Shown piece after piece: positions 18,993-28,438 of a DNA stretch of 64,000 nt; positions within the stretch are counted from its first letter, which is position 1, and each line of letters opens with the position of its first letter. The DNA comes from Streptomyces cupreus. Lineage in GTDB: Bacteria > Actinomycetota > Actinomycetes > Streptomycetales > Streptomycetaceae. The stretch lies in contig NZ_JACMSF010000029.1 of assembly GCF_014257025.1 (NCBI RefSeq), positions 1-64,000 of the forward strand, in the 5' to 3' direction. A program made the position numbers and the translations under genes. Under the pieces are notes generated by a model. That model was not told the DNA's origin. It saw only the letters and a list, made by a program, of their open reading frames with translations, and did no database searches.

Positions 18993-20407
18993 TCAGCGTG
19001 CTGTTGCGGGCAGTGCCTGCTGATCGGCGAGGGCGATGGCCAGTCCCCCGGCGTCGGTCGGGTGCAGTGGAGCGCGGTCAGCGGCCCCCTGTACACATGG
19101 CTGGTCGCTGCACAGCTCATGTCCTGCGAAGTTCGGCTTCACCGTGGTGAAGCCGGTGGTCTCGGCTCCCTGTCGCAGGACGGCGTTGAGTGCCGTCAGC
19201 CGTGAGCGCAGGACCTGCACCTTCTGCTGGGTGAGACCGTCTTTGCCCAGGCAGTCGACGTCCGGGCCGAAGGGGTCGTAGTACTCGCTGACCAGTACAG
19301 CCGGACGGTGTGGGAGGGCGGCCAGGTTGTGCAGGAGCCTTCGGTAGTCGAGTGCGAACCGGGCGAGGCGGTTCTGGAAGAACGCAGTGGAGGCACGGTC
19401 GTCGCAGGACGGGGCGGCCGCGCACAGCCTGACCAGGTCCGACCAGCGCACGTCGTTGGCCCCGACACTGACGATGACGACGGACGCGTCTGGGGGCCCG
19501 CTGCGCCTGGGCGAACTGCGGCGGAGCCACCTGGCTGCCGAGGATCTGCACGCCGAGGACGCCATCGCGGATCGTGGCGCCCGAACAAGCGAGGTTCAGC
19601 ACGCGCCAGTCGTTGGCACGGGCGAGTGTCCGGGGGAAGGCTCCGCACTGCGCCGGCAGGCCCGGTCCAGTTCGGTGGCGTCGGGCAGGGGGCGGTTGCC
19701 GGTACCGGCAGCCGTCGAGTCGCCCAGCACCACCGCCCGCACGTCGCCCAGCGGCGGGCCTTCGGCCCTGGGAACCGGGGCCAGGGGGCTGTCGCCGACC
19801 AGATCCTGCAGCGACCGTACGTTGCGCAGTACCCGAGGGGTGTCCGAGGCCAGCAGATAAAAGCCGACGGCATTGATCACGGCCACCAGGACGACACCCC
19901 CGGCCAGCACACGGACGGTCCGGCCCGGCGGCATGCGGCGCATGCCCGTCCAGGCTGCCAGGGGGAGCAGCATCAGCCCCGCGGCCACCGCCGTCTCCCA
20001 CAGCCCGTAGCGAACCCATCCCCACGCAAGCTTCCGGCCCACCTCCAAAGTGAGCCGGTCGTGGTCGCCCGAGCGCAGTAGCTCGGCCACCTCGGCGTCC
20101 TCATCGATGTGCCTCAGCTCCAGCCGGGGCCTGATCGGCCCGTCGAAGTTCGGCCGGGTGGGATCTTCTGACCGAACAGGTCGAGCTGTCCTGGACCCGA
20201 CAGGTTCCACTCCAGCGTCGCAGCGCCCACCCGCACAGTCTGACCGGCCGCCGACACCGGTTGCAGCGGAGTGATCCGTACCGCCAGCCACACCGCTGCC
20301 AGCGCCAGAGCCGAAATCCCAAGGGCGTACAGAACCGCCACCGCCAGGCGACGCCGTACACCCCCACGTAGCGCTGGTCGTCTCCGCCTCAAATTCGCCG
20401 CTCCCAT
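18993..20407 (-). pseudogene. SGNH/GDSL hydrolase with N-terminal membrane region, multiply frameshifted
   Basis: Reading from 20407 down: a signal/anchor (AVLYALGISALALAAVWLAV) and a beta domain in one frame. Next come LPLAAWTGMRRMPPG and block I (AVVLGDSTAAGTGN, nucleophile Ser) in a second, then RVLNLACSGATIRDGVLG in a third. The end is VVIVSVGANDVRWSDLV (block III) with HPTDAGGLAIALADQ (block V, catalytic His) in a fourth. Every catalytic block is present but in different frames, so at least three indels have occurred. The ancestor was a cell-envelope esterase or lipase. Confidence 0.75.
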
Positions 20408-20860
20408 CCAGAAGTGGCTGGAGGATGCGGTCGGACACCCCTCATGTCAGCTGCGGGGCACTCTGCTTTCGGCCGACCGTAACCTGTCACATAGCGCCAC
20501 TCCATGGACAATCACACATATCGCAATGAAACATTCATTCCGGGCATCGAATTTGCGGCTCATACGGCATATGCGATGCACCTGGCTCGGTCTCCAGGCC
20601 TGAACTGCGTGCTGCCCTGCGTTCGTCCGCCTGCGATTCGAGCATCTGTACAGCCCTCGGCCGCCCCCGCTACGTTGATGATCAGAATCGGGCTCGCCGA
20701 CGCGTTGGTGGCTGGGTCGCGCGTCTCCTCGATGTGCCCAATGGAGACATCGGTGTCCTACCGCTACCTGCTGCGTGTCGCAGGGTCGGCTTCTTCCCCT
20801 TGGGATTCCTTGCCCGCCTGCCCTACGCGACCTCAGCCCGCTCCACCCTCACCCTGCCCG
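20408..20860. other. AT-richer intergenic stretch
   Basis: A stretch of 453 nt between two pseudogenes. The part 20480-20580 is clearly AT-richer than its surroundings. No frame has recognisable protein sequence. It holds the former promoter side of the SGNH hydrolase and the eroded upstream part of the RCK pseudogene. Confidence 0.35.
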
Positions 20861-21424
20861 TAGGCCGCACCAACCTGGAAGCAACCCTGTACGCGCGCTC
20901 CGAGAAGCCCGACCTGCGGGTAGCGCTGCGCCTGTACGACGACTTCGCCGCCGGCGCCTACCGCACCCTCGCACCGTCCACCCCAGAGCCCTCACCGCAG
21001 CCGCAGGGTTTCCACCCTTACTGCCCCCACCTTCGCCGAAGCCATGATGGGCCGCCAGGTCCTCGGCATACCTGTCGAACGCCGTGTACTGCTCTTCGCC
21101 GCTCTGAGGCTCGCCGGGCACACAGCTGGAGGGATCACGATCGCCGAGTCCTTCCGCTCAGGAGCCTGGCGCGTTCTGACGCTCGACACGGCCGAACCCA
21201 ACGAGCGCCCGCCTGACCCCGCCGCCACACCGACGCATGACGACGCAAACCGTCCCGGCGGACTCGCCTGGGATCTCCACCCCGGCTATGCCCTGCGGCC
21301 CCAAGACCGGGTACTACTCGCCGCGCCACGCCAGGGGCGGGCCGAACTCCTCGGCCGACAGCCGCAATTCCGAGTACGAACCACCGACGCACAGTACTCC
21401 ATCGCCATCGGCACGCGGCTGTGA
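20861..21424 (+). pseudogene. C-terminal remnant of a second two-RCK channel-like protein
   Basis: NLEATLYARSEKPDLRVALR followed by a YRTL segment, then after a frameshift near 21,000-21,040 MMGRQVLGIPVERRVLLFAA and LAWDLHPGYALRPQDRVLL, closely parallel the last 240 residues of the intact gene at 6330-8282. The N-terminal RCK and membrane parts are absent. A start codon at 21044 could still yield a 126-residue C-terminal RCK piece, but there is no evidence that it is used. It is a degenerate paralogue left by duplication or by import of a related strain's gene. Confidence 0.75.
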
Positions 21425-21469
21425 GGAGTTGCGTTTGGTGTGGCGACAGCCGCCCCGTCACTTCCGGAG

Positions 21470-21660
21470 GCTATGGTGACGAGCCCGGCGCCCAGGGCGG
21501 AACCGATGCCAGGAACCAGGAACTGGATCAACAACTCTGGCCCCCGCAGAAACCCCAGGCCGACCCCAGTCACATTGATCGCAATCGCCAGGCCCCACAT
21601 CGCCCCGGCCTGTGTTCCCGGCGGAATCCCCCGCATTTTCACTGGTACTCACATTCTCTC
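21470..21660 (-). pseudogene. Possible small membrane protein, frameshifted
   Basis: GAGGGAGA precedes a minus-strand GTG that opens STSENAGDSAGNTGRGDVG. After a shift of frame near 21,610 a hydrophobic stretch follows (WGLAIAINVTGVGLGFL and LLIQFLVPGIGSALGAGL). The two halves in different frames look like one small membrane protein broken by a single indel. Family unknown; weak call. Confidence 0.3.
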
Positions 21661-21756
21661 CCTCGGTCCGGCTGCCGGCCGAGGTGACACGACCGGGGAC
21701 AGGCGGTCGATCGCCCGTCCCCGGCCACAAACTCCGTCAGTGCCTGATGCGGCGGG

Positions 21757-21924
21757 TCAGCCGGCTCGCCGCTCGACGCCCCAGGCCAGCAGTGCCGCCC
21801 CGGTGGCGATCCAGAAGCCCGGTGCGCCCGCCTGCGCGTCCTCCACGAAGGTCATAGCCGTCGCGATGACCGCCACGGTTGCCGCGGTGACGAAGAGCAG
21901 CAGAGATGCCGCTTTTCTTCTCAT
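21757..21924 (-). CDS. 55-residue two-helix membrane peptide
   Basis: ATG 21924 with AAAGG 5 nt upstream opens a 55-residue protein beginning MRRKAASLLLFVTAATVAV. There is a first membrane helix, an acidic turn (FVEDAQAGA) and a second helix (GFWIATGAALLAWGVE) ending in ERRAG. Codon third positions are G/C-rich as in real genes. The function is unknown; such peptides are common next to stress or transport genes. Confidence 0.45.
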   Translation of the reverse strand: MRRKAASLLLFVTAATVAVIATAMTFVEDAQAGAPGFWIATGAALLAWGVERRAG

Positions 21925-21960
21925 TTCAGCCTTTCTTGTTCCTCATTGAGGGGGCGAACC

Positions 21961-22167
21961 TCAGCATCGGCCCCGCCACGGGTAGGCGTAGATGCCCCAG
22001 GGGTAGCTGGGGAATCCCCAGCGGTGTTTGACACGCGCTCCGCCGCGAATCGTCAGGCATTGGCCCCGGTTGCGGGCGTTCGTGGCGATGAGCTGGATCG
22101 TGCCCAGGATGACCTCGATCGCGACAGTGACGGCCGCGATCGCCGGCGCGGCGGGCAGGAAAACCAC
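21961..22167 (-). CDS. Hypothetical 68-residue protein
   Basis: GTG 22167 opens a hydrophobic segment (AAPAIAAVTVAIEVILG) followed by a basic and aromatic tail rich in Trp/Tyr (HRWGFPSYPWGIYAYP). The ribosome site is weak (CAGGCAG). The sequence is not low-complexity and reads like a small membrane-anchored protein. It lies between the 55-residue peptide and the STAS gene on the same strand. No family recognised. Confidence 0.35.
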   Translation of the reverse strand: MVFLPAAPAIAAVTVAIEVILGTIQLIATNARNRGQCLTIRGGARVKHRWGFPSYPWGIYAYPWRGRC

Positions 22168-22307
22168 CTGCCTGACCGCTCTCCCCTGACTGTGGCCAGA
22201 GTTGGGGTCGCTCAGCTGTAGGTACGCGGAAACGGAAAGCAGGGGAACCCGGCGCAGACGAAGGCCAGTACGGGCGGAAGCAGAGCAGGGTGAGGTTGCT
22301 GGGCCGG

Positions 22308-22736
22308 CTACTGATCGCCGCCCCGTGACCCGAGCGACACATCCCCTTCGTACACGTCGAGGACCCTTTCCAGCCCCAGCAGGTTAAGGGTGCCGCGAGG
22401 CTGACGGCGTACATGAGTCACCACTACGCGCGTGCCGCGCGCCCGGGCCGTACGCACCGAAGTGAAGAACGCCGCCGCGCCGTCGCTGCTGACGTATGTC
22501 ACGTCCTCGATGTCGATCTCGAGGATCGCCGGCTGTCTGCTCAGCACTTCCTGCAGGCGCTTCCCGATGTGCCCGGCGTTCTGGGCCGTGACTTCTCCGG
22601 AGAGCCGCACGACCACATGATTCGGGGCAGCCCGGGAGTCGCGTCGCAGGCGTAGGAGCCGATGGAGAAGTCGGCTTGCCTGCCTCCACAGCCAGCCGCG
22701 TCCGCGGGGCTCCCTGACGTGAGACGGCTCTGGCAT
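22308..22736 (-). CDS. STAS-domain anti-sigma-factor antagonist
   Basis: A 142-residue protein. A basic leader (about 1-45) precedes a STAS domain with HVVVRLSGEVTAQNAGHIG, then ILEIDIEDVTYVSSDGAAAF. The SSDGA serine is the site phosphorylated by an anti-sigma kinase in SpoIIAA/RsbV relatives, and unphosphorylated protein frees the sigma factor. ATG 22736 is chosen because GGAG lies about 6 nt upstream. No kinase or sigma factor lies nearby, so the partner is encoded elsewhere. Confidence 0.7.
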   Translation of the reverse strand: MPEPSHVREPRGRGWLWRQASRLLHRLLRLRRDSRAAPNHVVVRLSGEVTAQNAGHIGKRLQEVLSRQPAILEIDIEDVTYVSSDGAAAFFTSVRTARARGTRVVVTHVRRQPRGTLNLLGLERVLDVYEGDVSLGSRGGDQ

Positions 22737-22929
22737 CGAGGGCTCCAGGACAGACGGTGGCCGACTGCCGACCAGGCTTCCCGGCGCACCTGACGACCAG
22801 CCTAGGTCCCTCCCCGCTCCACTGCCGCCCGGGCGGTCCGTGGCTGAGCCGATCGAGGTTCCTGGGCATCGAAACGGCATGCAGCGCCCTCAATGTTGCC
22901 GGAATGCGGCAGCGCACACACCGCTTCCC

Positions 22930-23098
22930 CTTCGGGGGTTACGAGGCGGTGATCCTCGCGATCGTGCTCATCCGCCCGGCCTCGCTGCCGCTGTCGCTGC
23001 TCGGCACCAGCCTCTCCCGCAAGAAGAAGCTGGTGGCGGCCTGGTTCGGCCCCAAGGGCTTCGCCTCCGTGGTCTACGGACCGATGCGCGATCGGTAG
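22930..23098 (+). pseudogene. CPA1-type cation:proton antiporter remnant
   Basis: About 45 codons, AVILAIVLIRPASLPLSLLG then RKKKLVAAWFGPKGFASVVY, match the last conserved block of CPA1 sodium/proton antiporters. Everything upstream is lost and the frame ends a few codons later. It is a short fossil in the decayed zone. Confidence 0.55.
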
Positions 23099-23177
23099 AG
23101 GCCAGGTACCTGTTCACCCACGCCGGCGGGAAACGGAATCACGGCGCCAGCCTCCTGGCCGCCGAAGGCATCGGCGG

Positions 23178-23545
23178 CAGGGACTCCGCCGACGTCATGA
23201 CCATCCGCACCGAATGCCCGTACCAGACACTCGACCTGGTACCGGAGACTGCCGAACGCCCGGCCTTCCGCCTCTGGGCCGCGTACGTGCCCGAGGACGC
23301 CGAACAGCGCACCTGTCACGCCTGCGGCCTCCTCATGATCGAAAAGCCCAGGATTCCCGGCGCTCTTCACCTGGCCTGGCCGCTCATCAGGCGCTTCGCA
23401 GAACGCGTCTTCGCCGAGGACCGCATGGCCGTCGAAGCCGAGCAACAGGCATGGGAGGAACAGGGCGAGGACCGCAACTATGAGGTTCCCTCTGATCCTG
23501 GACGTCCGCGAAGTGTTGCGCTCCAACGGCGTCCCACTGCGCCCC
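23178..23545 (+). pseudogene. C-terminal remnant of an oxygenase-like protein (Rieske-type suspected)
   Basis: Segments such as TLDLVPETAERPAFRLWAAY, LMIEKPRIPGALHLAWPLIR and FAEDRMAVEAEQQAWEEQGE resemble the C-terminal catalytic part of Rieske-type oxygenases. The last piece (LILDVREVLRSNGVPL) continues in a second frame after about 23,480. No iron-sulfur cluster motif is left. The family name is a tentative recollection; the remnant character is clear from the frameshift and missing N-terminus. Confidence 0.4.
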
Positions 23546-23803
23546 CGGACTGCCGCGTGCGGCCCTGTCCCAGGCGACGGTCCGGCGTCGGCGCCCGGCC
23601 GCCACGCCGCAGGACCGGGCATCCCCGCCGGCCCGGAGTCCTCCGCCGAGCTGCCGGGCGGGTGAATGAGGTGACCACCATTCGACGGGCTCCGCCGACT
23701 GTGGGCCGTTCGGTGGGCGTGTGGTTCCGGCCCACCCCGCGTGGAACCCCTGTGACAACGGTCGACCGGCCGCTATCCTCGTCCGCCGCCCACCGAGGTG
23801 ACC

Positions 23804-24393
23804 ATGCGTCTGCTCCTCGTCCACCCCAGCGCCCTGATGTACTCGGAGATCTTCCTGCGTCTGGAGCCGCTCGGCCTGGAGAGGGTGGCCGGCGCGGCCC
23901 GCGAGGCGGGCCACGAGGTGAGGATCGTGGACCTGCAGGTGACCGGTACAAGGGAACTGGCCCGTGAGTTCGCCTCCTTCCGCCCCGACACTCTCGGCGT
24001 GTCCCTGAACTATCTGGCCAACATCCCAGAAGCGATCGGCCTCGCCCACGCGGCCAAGCGCGCCGCCCCGGACTGCTTCGTCTTCTTCGGCGGGCACAGC
24101 GTGTCCTTCGTGGCGGAAGACGTACTCGCACAGGCCGAAGGGGCCGTGGACGCGGTGGTGCGAGGCGAAGGGGAACCAGCCGTGGCCCCCCTGCTGACCG
24201 CGGTCCGGGACGGCGGCGTGCAGGATGTGCCGGGGATCGTCACACTCGCCGGGCCCGGCCCCGAACCGCGAATGCTGCACGGCATCGACAGCCCCGTACC
24301 GGCGCGCGACCTGACGCGCCACCGGCGCAGGTACTTCATCGGAGAGTTGGATCCCGTGCGCGTCGATCGAGTTCACGCGCGGCTGCCCGTAAT
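23804..24393 (+). pseudogene. hpnR: Hopanoid C-3 methylase HpnR, truncated after the B12-binding domain
   Basis: ATG 23804 (GAGG 5 nt upstream) opens MRLLLVHPSALMYSEIFLRL and a complete cobalamin-binding Rossmann domain (SLNYLANIPEAIGLAHAA, FVFFGGHSVSFVAEDV, ARDLTRHRRRYFIGELDP). At about 24,357 one extra base shifts the frame. Corrected, it reads CASIEFTRGCP, the start of the radical-SAM CxxxCxxC motif, then meets TAA. The radical-SAM half, about 320 residues, is gone. Intact HpnR methylates hopanoid ring A at C-3. No squalene-hopene genes lie in the window. Confidence 0.75.
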
Positions 24394-24953
24394 GACGGCC
24401 GGAGACGGGTGGCTGAGGTCCCGCTGGTTGTGGTGCGAGCGGTTCGTACGCACCGATCGCCTGGTCTTGGTCCGCTGGTCTCGCGGAGGTGCGCGGCGGC
24501 TGATGCTGCGTGACGCGGACAGTGGGCATGCCGAGGTTGCCCCTGAGGTGCTGGCGGCCAATCCGGCACTCCGGCGCCTGGTGGACGCAGGGGTACGTGT
24601 ATCGCTGGAGCAAGGACGGCTGCGGCAACGGTCAGTCGGTGCTGCGTCAGCTCTCCCGAGAGATCGACCACGAGACCGCGCTGGCGATCTTCAAGGTCTC
24701 GGGCCTGAGCAGCACCGATCAGTCGTAAGCAGTCGTCGTGCTCACCCCTCATCGGGATCTGGACGTGAACGCGGCTCCATGGCCCCAGACCAACGGCCTG
24801 GCACAGGATGCAGTCTCAAGACCCGCGACTGATCCACGCTCCGGGCGAACTCCCGTTCTCATGGGCCCGGATTCCCGGGGTCCACGGGCGTAGATGGCCT
24901 TGTACGCCCTACCGGTGGCTGCACACGAGGAGATTGAGGAAGCCTGGGATGGA
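24394..24953. other. Region without a confident gene
   Basis: A stretch of 560 nt after the HpnR break. A plus-strand frame around 24,430-24,620 reads fairly protein-like (TDRLVLVRWSRGGARRLMLR) and another at about 24,590-24,728 ends with DHETALAIFKVSGLSSTDQS. They are in different frames and I recognise neither. They are probably fragments of further decayed genes. Confidence 0.3.
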
Positions 24954-25595
24954 TCAGGCTTCCAGGGCCCCCAGTTGCAGCAGCCCGAGGTCGTCCCAGT
25001 TCCACCAGCTCTCGGCGATCTTGCCCCCCCCTGGCAGCGGAACGTGGCGTGACCGGTTCCGGCGACGTCCCGGTTGGTGGGCTCCAACCCCTGGTACGTG
25101 CCGGTGTGCCGGCCCTGGAAGGTGACGCCGGTGGGTGAGCTGGTGCCGCCGGCAGGTCACAAGGTCGCCCTCGGCAATCATGCTCTTCACTGTGAGCCGG
25201 GGATTAAAGGCGTCCAGGATCTCGCCGTTCTCCCGCTTGGCCTGGGCGAGGTTCTTGGCGTTGATGACCTCGCCGAAGAAACGGCGGACGACGAGCTTGT
25301 TGAGCTGTTCGTCCCGTACGACGTCGAGGTCTGTGAAGGTGGGCGTCTCCTCGCAGGCGGCGACAAGTTCCTCGAAGATGCGGTTGGTCTCGGGGAGGTT
25401 GGAGTTCTGCATCGCCTCCTCGTACGACGGGAACTCCACGATCTCGACGACATGGGCGGAGTCCGAGCGGTCCCGCCCGACGATCGAGTGCGTGGCGGTC
25501 CGCTTGCCCTGGGTCGCCTCGACCCAGCTGTCCATCAGCCGGTTGAGCTGATCGACGTTGCTGGTCTTGCAGTCGATGAGCTGGACGAAGGTCAT
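24954..25595 (-). CDS. Ester cyclase / SnoaL-like protein with ABM-like N-terminus; two compensating frameshifts
   Basis: A 213-residue frame. The N-terminal half (MTFVQLIDCKTSNVDQLNRL, HVVEIVEFPSYEEAM) resembles antibiotic-biosynthesis-monooxygenase folds. The C-terminal half (VRRFFGEVINAKNLAQ, GGKIAESWWNWDDLGLLQ) is the NTF2-like ester-cyclase domain. Between about 25,035 and 25,140 the expected reading (VTFQGRHTGTYQGLEPTNRD) lies in a different frame from the flanks, so two opposite indels leave the overall frame open but replace about 35 residues. ATG 25595 is preceded by GGGAGGGG. It may be non-functional, or the indels may be assembly errors. Confidence 0.6.
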   Translation of the reverse strand: MTFVQLIDCKTSNVDQLNRLMDSWVEATQGKRTATHSIVGRDRSDSAHVVEIVEFPSYEEAMQNSNLPETNRIFEELVAACEETPTFTDLDVVRDEQLNKLVVRRFFGEVINAKNLAQAKRENGEILDAFNPRLTVKSMIAEGDLVTCRRHQLTHRRHLPGPAHRHVPGVGAHQPGRRRNRSRHVPLPGGGKIAESWWNWDDLGLLQLGALEA

Positions 25596-25679
25596 GAGCC
25601 CCTCCCGTACGATGAGCGGCGTATGCCACACAAAAAGGCAATTCAGGGTATACCCGGCCTTTCACTTTGCCCCTTTTGT

Positions 25680-25735
25680 CACTCTCGCCGCCGTCGACTC
25701 GGGAGCCTCGGGCTACCTGATGAAAGACGGCGCGC
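25680..25735 (+). pseudogene. Response-regulator receiver-domain remnant
   Basis: A short run, LAAVDSGASGYLMKDGA, matches the beta-5/alpha-5 end of NarL/LuxR-type receiver domains (AxxAGASGYLLKD). Nothing of the rest is visible on either side. It is a short fossil and a weak call. Confidence 0.35.
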
Positions 25736-25799
25736 ACGTCCGCTACACCGAGAGTTCGGGAGGCCTCGCGGCCGTCCCTGGCGACAGCCGAGGGTGGGC

Positions 25800-26909
25800 T
25801 CAATGCCCGGACGTCTGGCCCCGGCGCGGTACCTGAGCCGACTTCGCGGCCTCGGCCTCCGCCTTGGCGTCGCTCACCGCGGCGGCGGCCTGCTTCTCGG
25901 CCTCGTCAGCAGCCCTGGCGGCGTCAAGCGAAGCCGTCCAGCCCGCATCGAGCTCCGGGGTCCGGCCTTCGTCCGACGTGTCGGCGGCGTCGGCGGCGGC
26001 CGCTTCCTCAGGCTGCGCCGCATGGGCAGGACCCACCGTCGACTCCTCGCCGAACGCACGGGTGACCGTCCGGATCGCCTCGGTCAACTCCCCCGGGATC
26101 ACCCAGAACGTGTTGTTGTCACTGCCCGCCAGGTGCGGGAGCGTCTCAAGGTACTTGTAGGCCAGCACCTTCGCGTCGGCGTTGTTGCGATGGACGGCCT
26201 GGAAGACGAGCTCCACCGCCTTGGCCTCGCCGTCCGCCCGCAGGATCATGGCTTGCTGCGTGCCCTGCGCCTCCAGGATGTCCTTCTGCTTCGTGCCCTC
26301 CGCTGTGAGGATCTTGGCCTGCCGCTCCCCTTCGGCGTGCAGGATGGCCGCGCGCTTGTCACGCTCGGCCCGCATCTGCTTCTCCATCGCTTCCTTGATG
26401 GTGTGCGGTGGATCGATGGCCTTGATCTCGACGCGGTTGACCCGGATGCCCCACTTGCCGGTGGCATCGTCGAGGACGGCGCGGAGCCGGGAGTTGATCT
26501 CCTCACGCGAGGTGAGCGTCTCCTCCAGATCCATGCTGCCGATGACGTTGCGCAGCGTGGTCACGGTGAGCTGATCGATCGCCTGCAGGTAGTCAGCGAC
26601 CTCGTAGGCCGCCGCCCTCGGGTCGGTGATCTGGTAGTAGAGCACGGTGTCAATGTTCACCACGAGGTTGTCCTCGGTGATCACCGGCCTGGGGTCGGAC
26701 GAATAGACCTGCTCACGCACGTCGAGTTTGGTGTTGATGCGGTCCGCCACCGGCAGAACCAGGTTCAGGCCGGGTTGCAGCGTCCGGCGATATCGGCCGA
26801 ACCGCTCGATGTTGTAGCGGCGCGCCTGCGGGACGATCCGCACCGTGGAGGCCACGAGGAAGACGACAACAATGGCCGCCACAAGAGTGAGGATGACAAC
26901 TGGATCCAC
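25800..26909 (-). CDS. SPFH/Band 7 (stomatin-like) membrane protein
   Basis: A 369-residue protein. There is one N-terminal membrane helix (ILTLVAAIVVVFLVASTV), then an SPFH domain (IVPQARRYNIERFGRYRRTL, YYQITDPRAAAYEVADYLQA). A coiled coil follows (EAMEKQMRAERDKRAAILHA, with repeated AEGERQAKI/AEGTKQKDI units) and an Ala/Glu-rich tail. The GTG at 26909 is fixed by GGAGG 5 nt upstream. It lies 29 nt downstream of an NfeD gene, the usual partner: stomatin-like protein plus NfeD form membrane quality-control complexes. It is the second SPFH protein in the window. Confidence 0.88.
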   Translation of the reverse strand: MDPVVILTLVAAIVVVFLVASTVRIVPQARRYNIERFGRYRRTLQPGLNLVLPVADRINTKLDVREQVYSSDPRPVITEDNLVVNIDTVLYYQITDPRAAAYEVADYLQAIDQLTVTTLRNVIGSMDLEETLTSREEINSRLRAVLDDATGKWGIRVNRVEIKAIDPPHTIKEAMEKQMRAERDKRAAILHAEGERQAKILTAEGTKQKDILEAQGTQQAMILRADGEAKAVELVFQAVHRNNADAKVLAYKYLETLPHLAGSDNNTFWVIPGELTEAIRTVTRAFGEESTVGPAHAAQPEEAAAADAADTSDEGRTPELDAGWTASLDAARAADEAEKQAAAAVSDAKAEAEAAKSAQVPRRGQTSGH

Positions 26910-26938
26910 AGTGCCTCCATTGCAGTGTGTTCAGCCGT

Positions 26939-27376
26939 TCATGGCAGGAGTTCGCGCGGGTAGACGATGGCCGTGGCGCCTTCGATCTCCATGACGTCCA
27001 CCAGCGCGCCCACCGGGATCACATGGCTCTCGTCGAGGGCGCGGGCGGACCACTCCTCGCCGGACAGTTTGATCAGGCCCCGGGTCGCGGTGACCTCCCG
27101 CACGACCTCGGCCCGCTTGCCAATCAGCGCGTCACTGCCCTCGCGTGTCACGGGCTGCTGTGCCATCTGGCGCATCACGACAGGACGGACGACGACCAGG
27201 CCCGCCACGGCTGCCGCGATGAAGGCCACGAGCTGGCCGAGAAGGCCGATACCCACACCCGCCACCACGGCGGCGACCAACGCAGCGCCCGCCAGCAACC
27301 CGAAGACCAGTGTCAGGGTGAAGAACTCCGCCACACCCAGTGCCGCGGCGGCGAGCAGCCATACGAACCACGGCAT
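26939..27376 (-). CDS. NfeD-family membrane protein
   Basis: A 145-residue protein with three or four N-terminal membrane helices (FVWLLAAAALGVAEFFTLTL, AALVAAVVAGVGIGLLG, LVAFIAAAVAGLVVVRPVVM). A C-terminal OB-fold domain (IGKRAEVVREVTATRGLIKL, GALVDVMEIEGATAIVYP) follows. This is the short NfeD form lacking the ClpP-like protease. ATG 27376 has GGAGGG about 7 nt upstream. It forms a two-gene operon with the SPFH gene below it. Confidence 0.85.
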   Translation of the reverse strand: MPWFVWLLAAAALGVAEFFTLTLVFGLLAGAALVAAVVAGVGIGLLGQLVAFIAAAVAGLVVVRPVVMRQMAQQPVTREGSDALIGKRAEVVREVTATRGLIKLSGEEWSARALDESHVIPVGALVDVMEIEGATAIVYPRELLP

Positions 27377-27740
27377 CCAATCGCCCTCCTTACAGAGGCC
27401 CTCCCACCAAGCTACCTCGTGGGCCCGGGCAGAACAGACACAGCAGCTGTGAGTGCGAACCCGCTCTCGCGGGGCTGATCCACGCGCGTTCAGCTCCAGA
27501 TGCGGGCGTCCCTGCCGTCGGCCAGGATGAAAAGGATGACCGCGAGCACGGTCCACCGTCACTGCCAGGGTCCGGCAGTATTCGGGCGCCCGGACTGCAC
27601 GGGTACCGCAACCCACCACCGCGCCGACTCGCTCGGTCCGTCGACAACCAGGTCCAGCGTGAGCCCTCGTATGAGGGAGTCCAAAGACATCCCGCGGAAG
27701 AAGACGACTGTCGAACCTGCAACCGGCACGGTGGGCCCTG
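27377..27740. other. Intergenic region
   Basis: About 360 nt between the NfeD start and the PucR remnant. It should contain the promoter of the NfeD-SPFH operon. I see no coding sequence of quality. Confidence 0.35.
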
Positions 27741-27744
27741 AGTC

Positions 27745-28290
27745 GGCCAGTCGAGCAGGCGGGCGCCGATCACCACTGTCTGCAGGGTGTAGCGGTGTAC
27801 CGGGTCGGACGGGTCGGCGCCGGTGAGTTTGTGGATGCATTCCAGGCGGTAGGGGAGGACGCGCATGCCCAGCGACAGCCGGGTGGGCGACCTCCGCGGC
27901 CACGCAGCCGGAGTCGAAGTATGCGGTGAGGGTGTCCAGGAGTGGCTCGGTTCCGCCGCGGGCCCGTTGCAGCGGGCCGAGGACGCCGGCCACCAGGTCG
28001 GCCTTCGCCTGCCGGTCGCGGGCGAGGACGGGATAGACAAGGAGGTCGGCGGCGACGCGCAGCACGGGTTCATCGAGTTTGAAGCGGTCGGTCAGGTCGA
28101 GGGTGTTCAGGGCTTCCTCGTACGACTGGACGACTCCGGCCGCGCCCGGCTGGGGGCGGCCGATCGCCACACGACCGCCGTCGGTGGCAGCGTACGCCCG
28201 TTTGGCGAAGTACGTCAGGACGTCTGGTCGCCGGGCGCCATGCACGCGAGCCGCCCGTCCCTGGTGGTGAGCAGGATGCTGCGGTCACCG
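27745..28290 (-). pseudogene. PucR/CdaR-type transcriptional regulator, C-terminal remnant
   Basis: A GGDEF-like/PucR segment (GRVAIGRPQPGAAGVVQSYE, EALNTLDLTDRF) leads into the C-terminal HTH domain (LVYPVLARDRQAKADLVAGV, LLDTLTAYFDSGCVAAEVA). The frame then breaks near 27,890. The recognition-helix part (RLSLGMRVLPYRLECIHKLT) continues in another frame. The N-terminus is eroded near 28,245. The ancestor was a roughly 400-600 residue regulator of catabolic genes. Confidence 0.65.
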
Positions 28291-28438
28291 AACCGGCTTA
28301 TCAACGCGCGCTCCACCCCCGTTATCTTTTTCGCGGTCCTGCAAGAGGGCCGCTGGCCTCCGGGCCCGGCATGGCTGTTCCCCCCTGTCGAACGGATGAC
28401 CTGGGGGGTGGTGCTACCGGGCCCGAGAGGCGCCGTTG

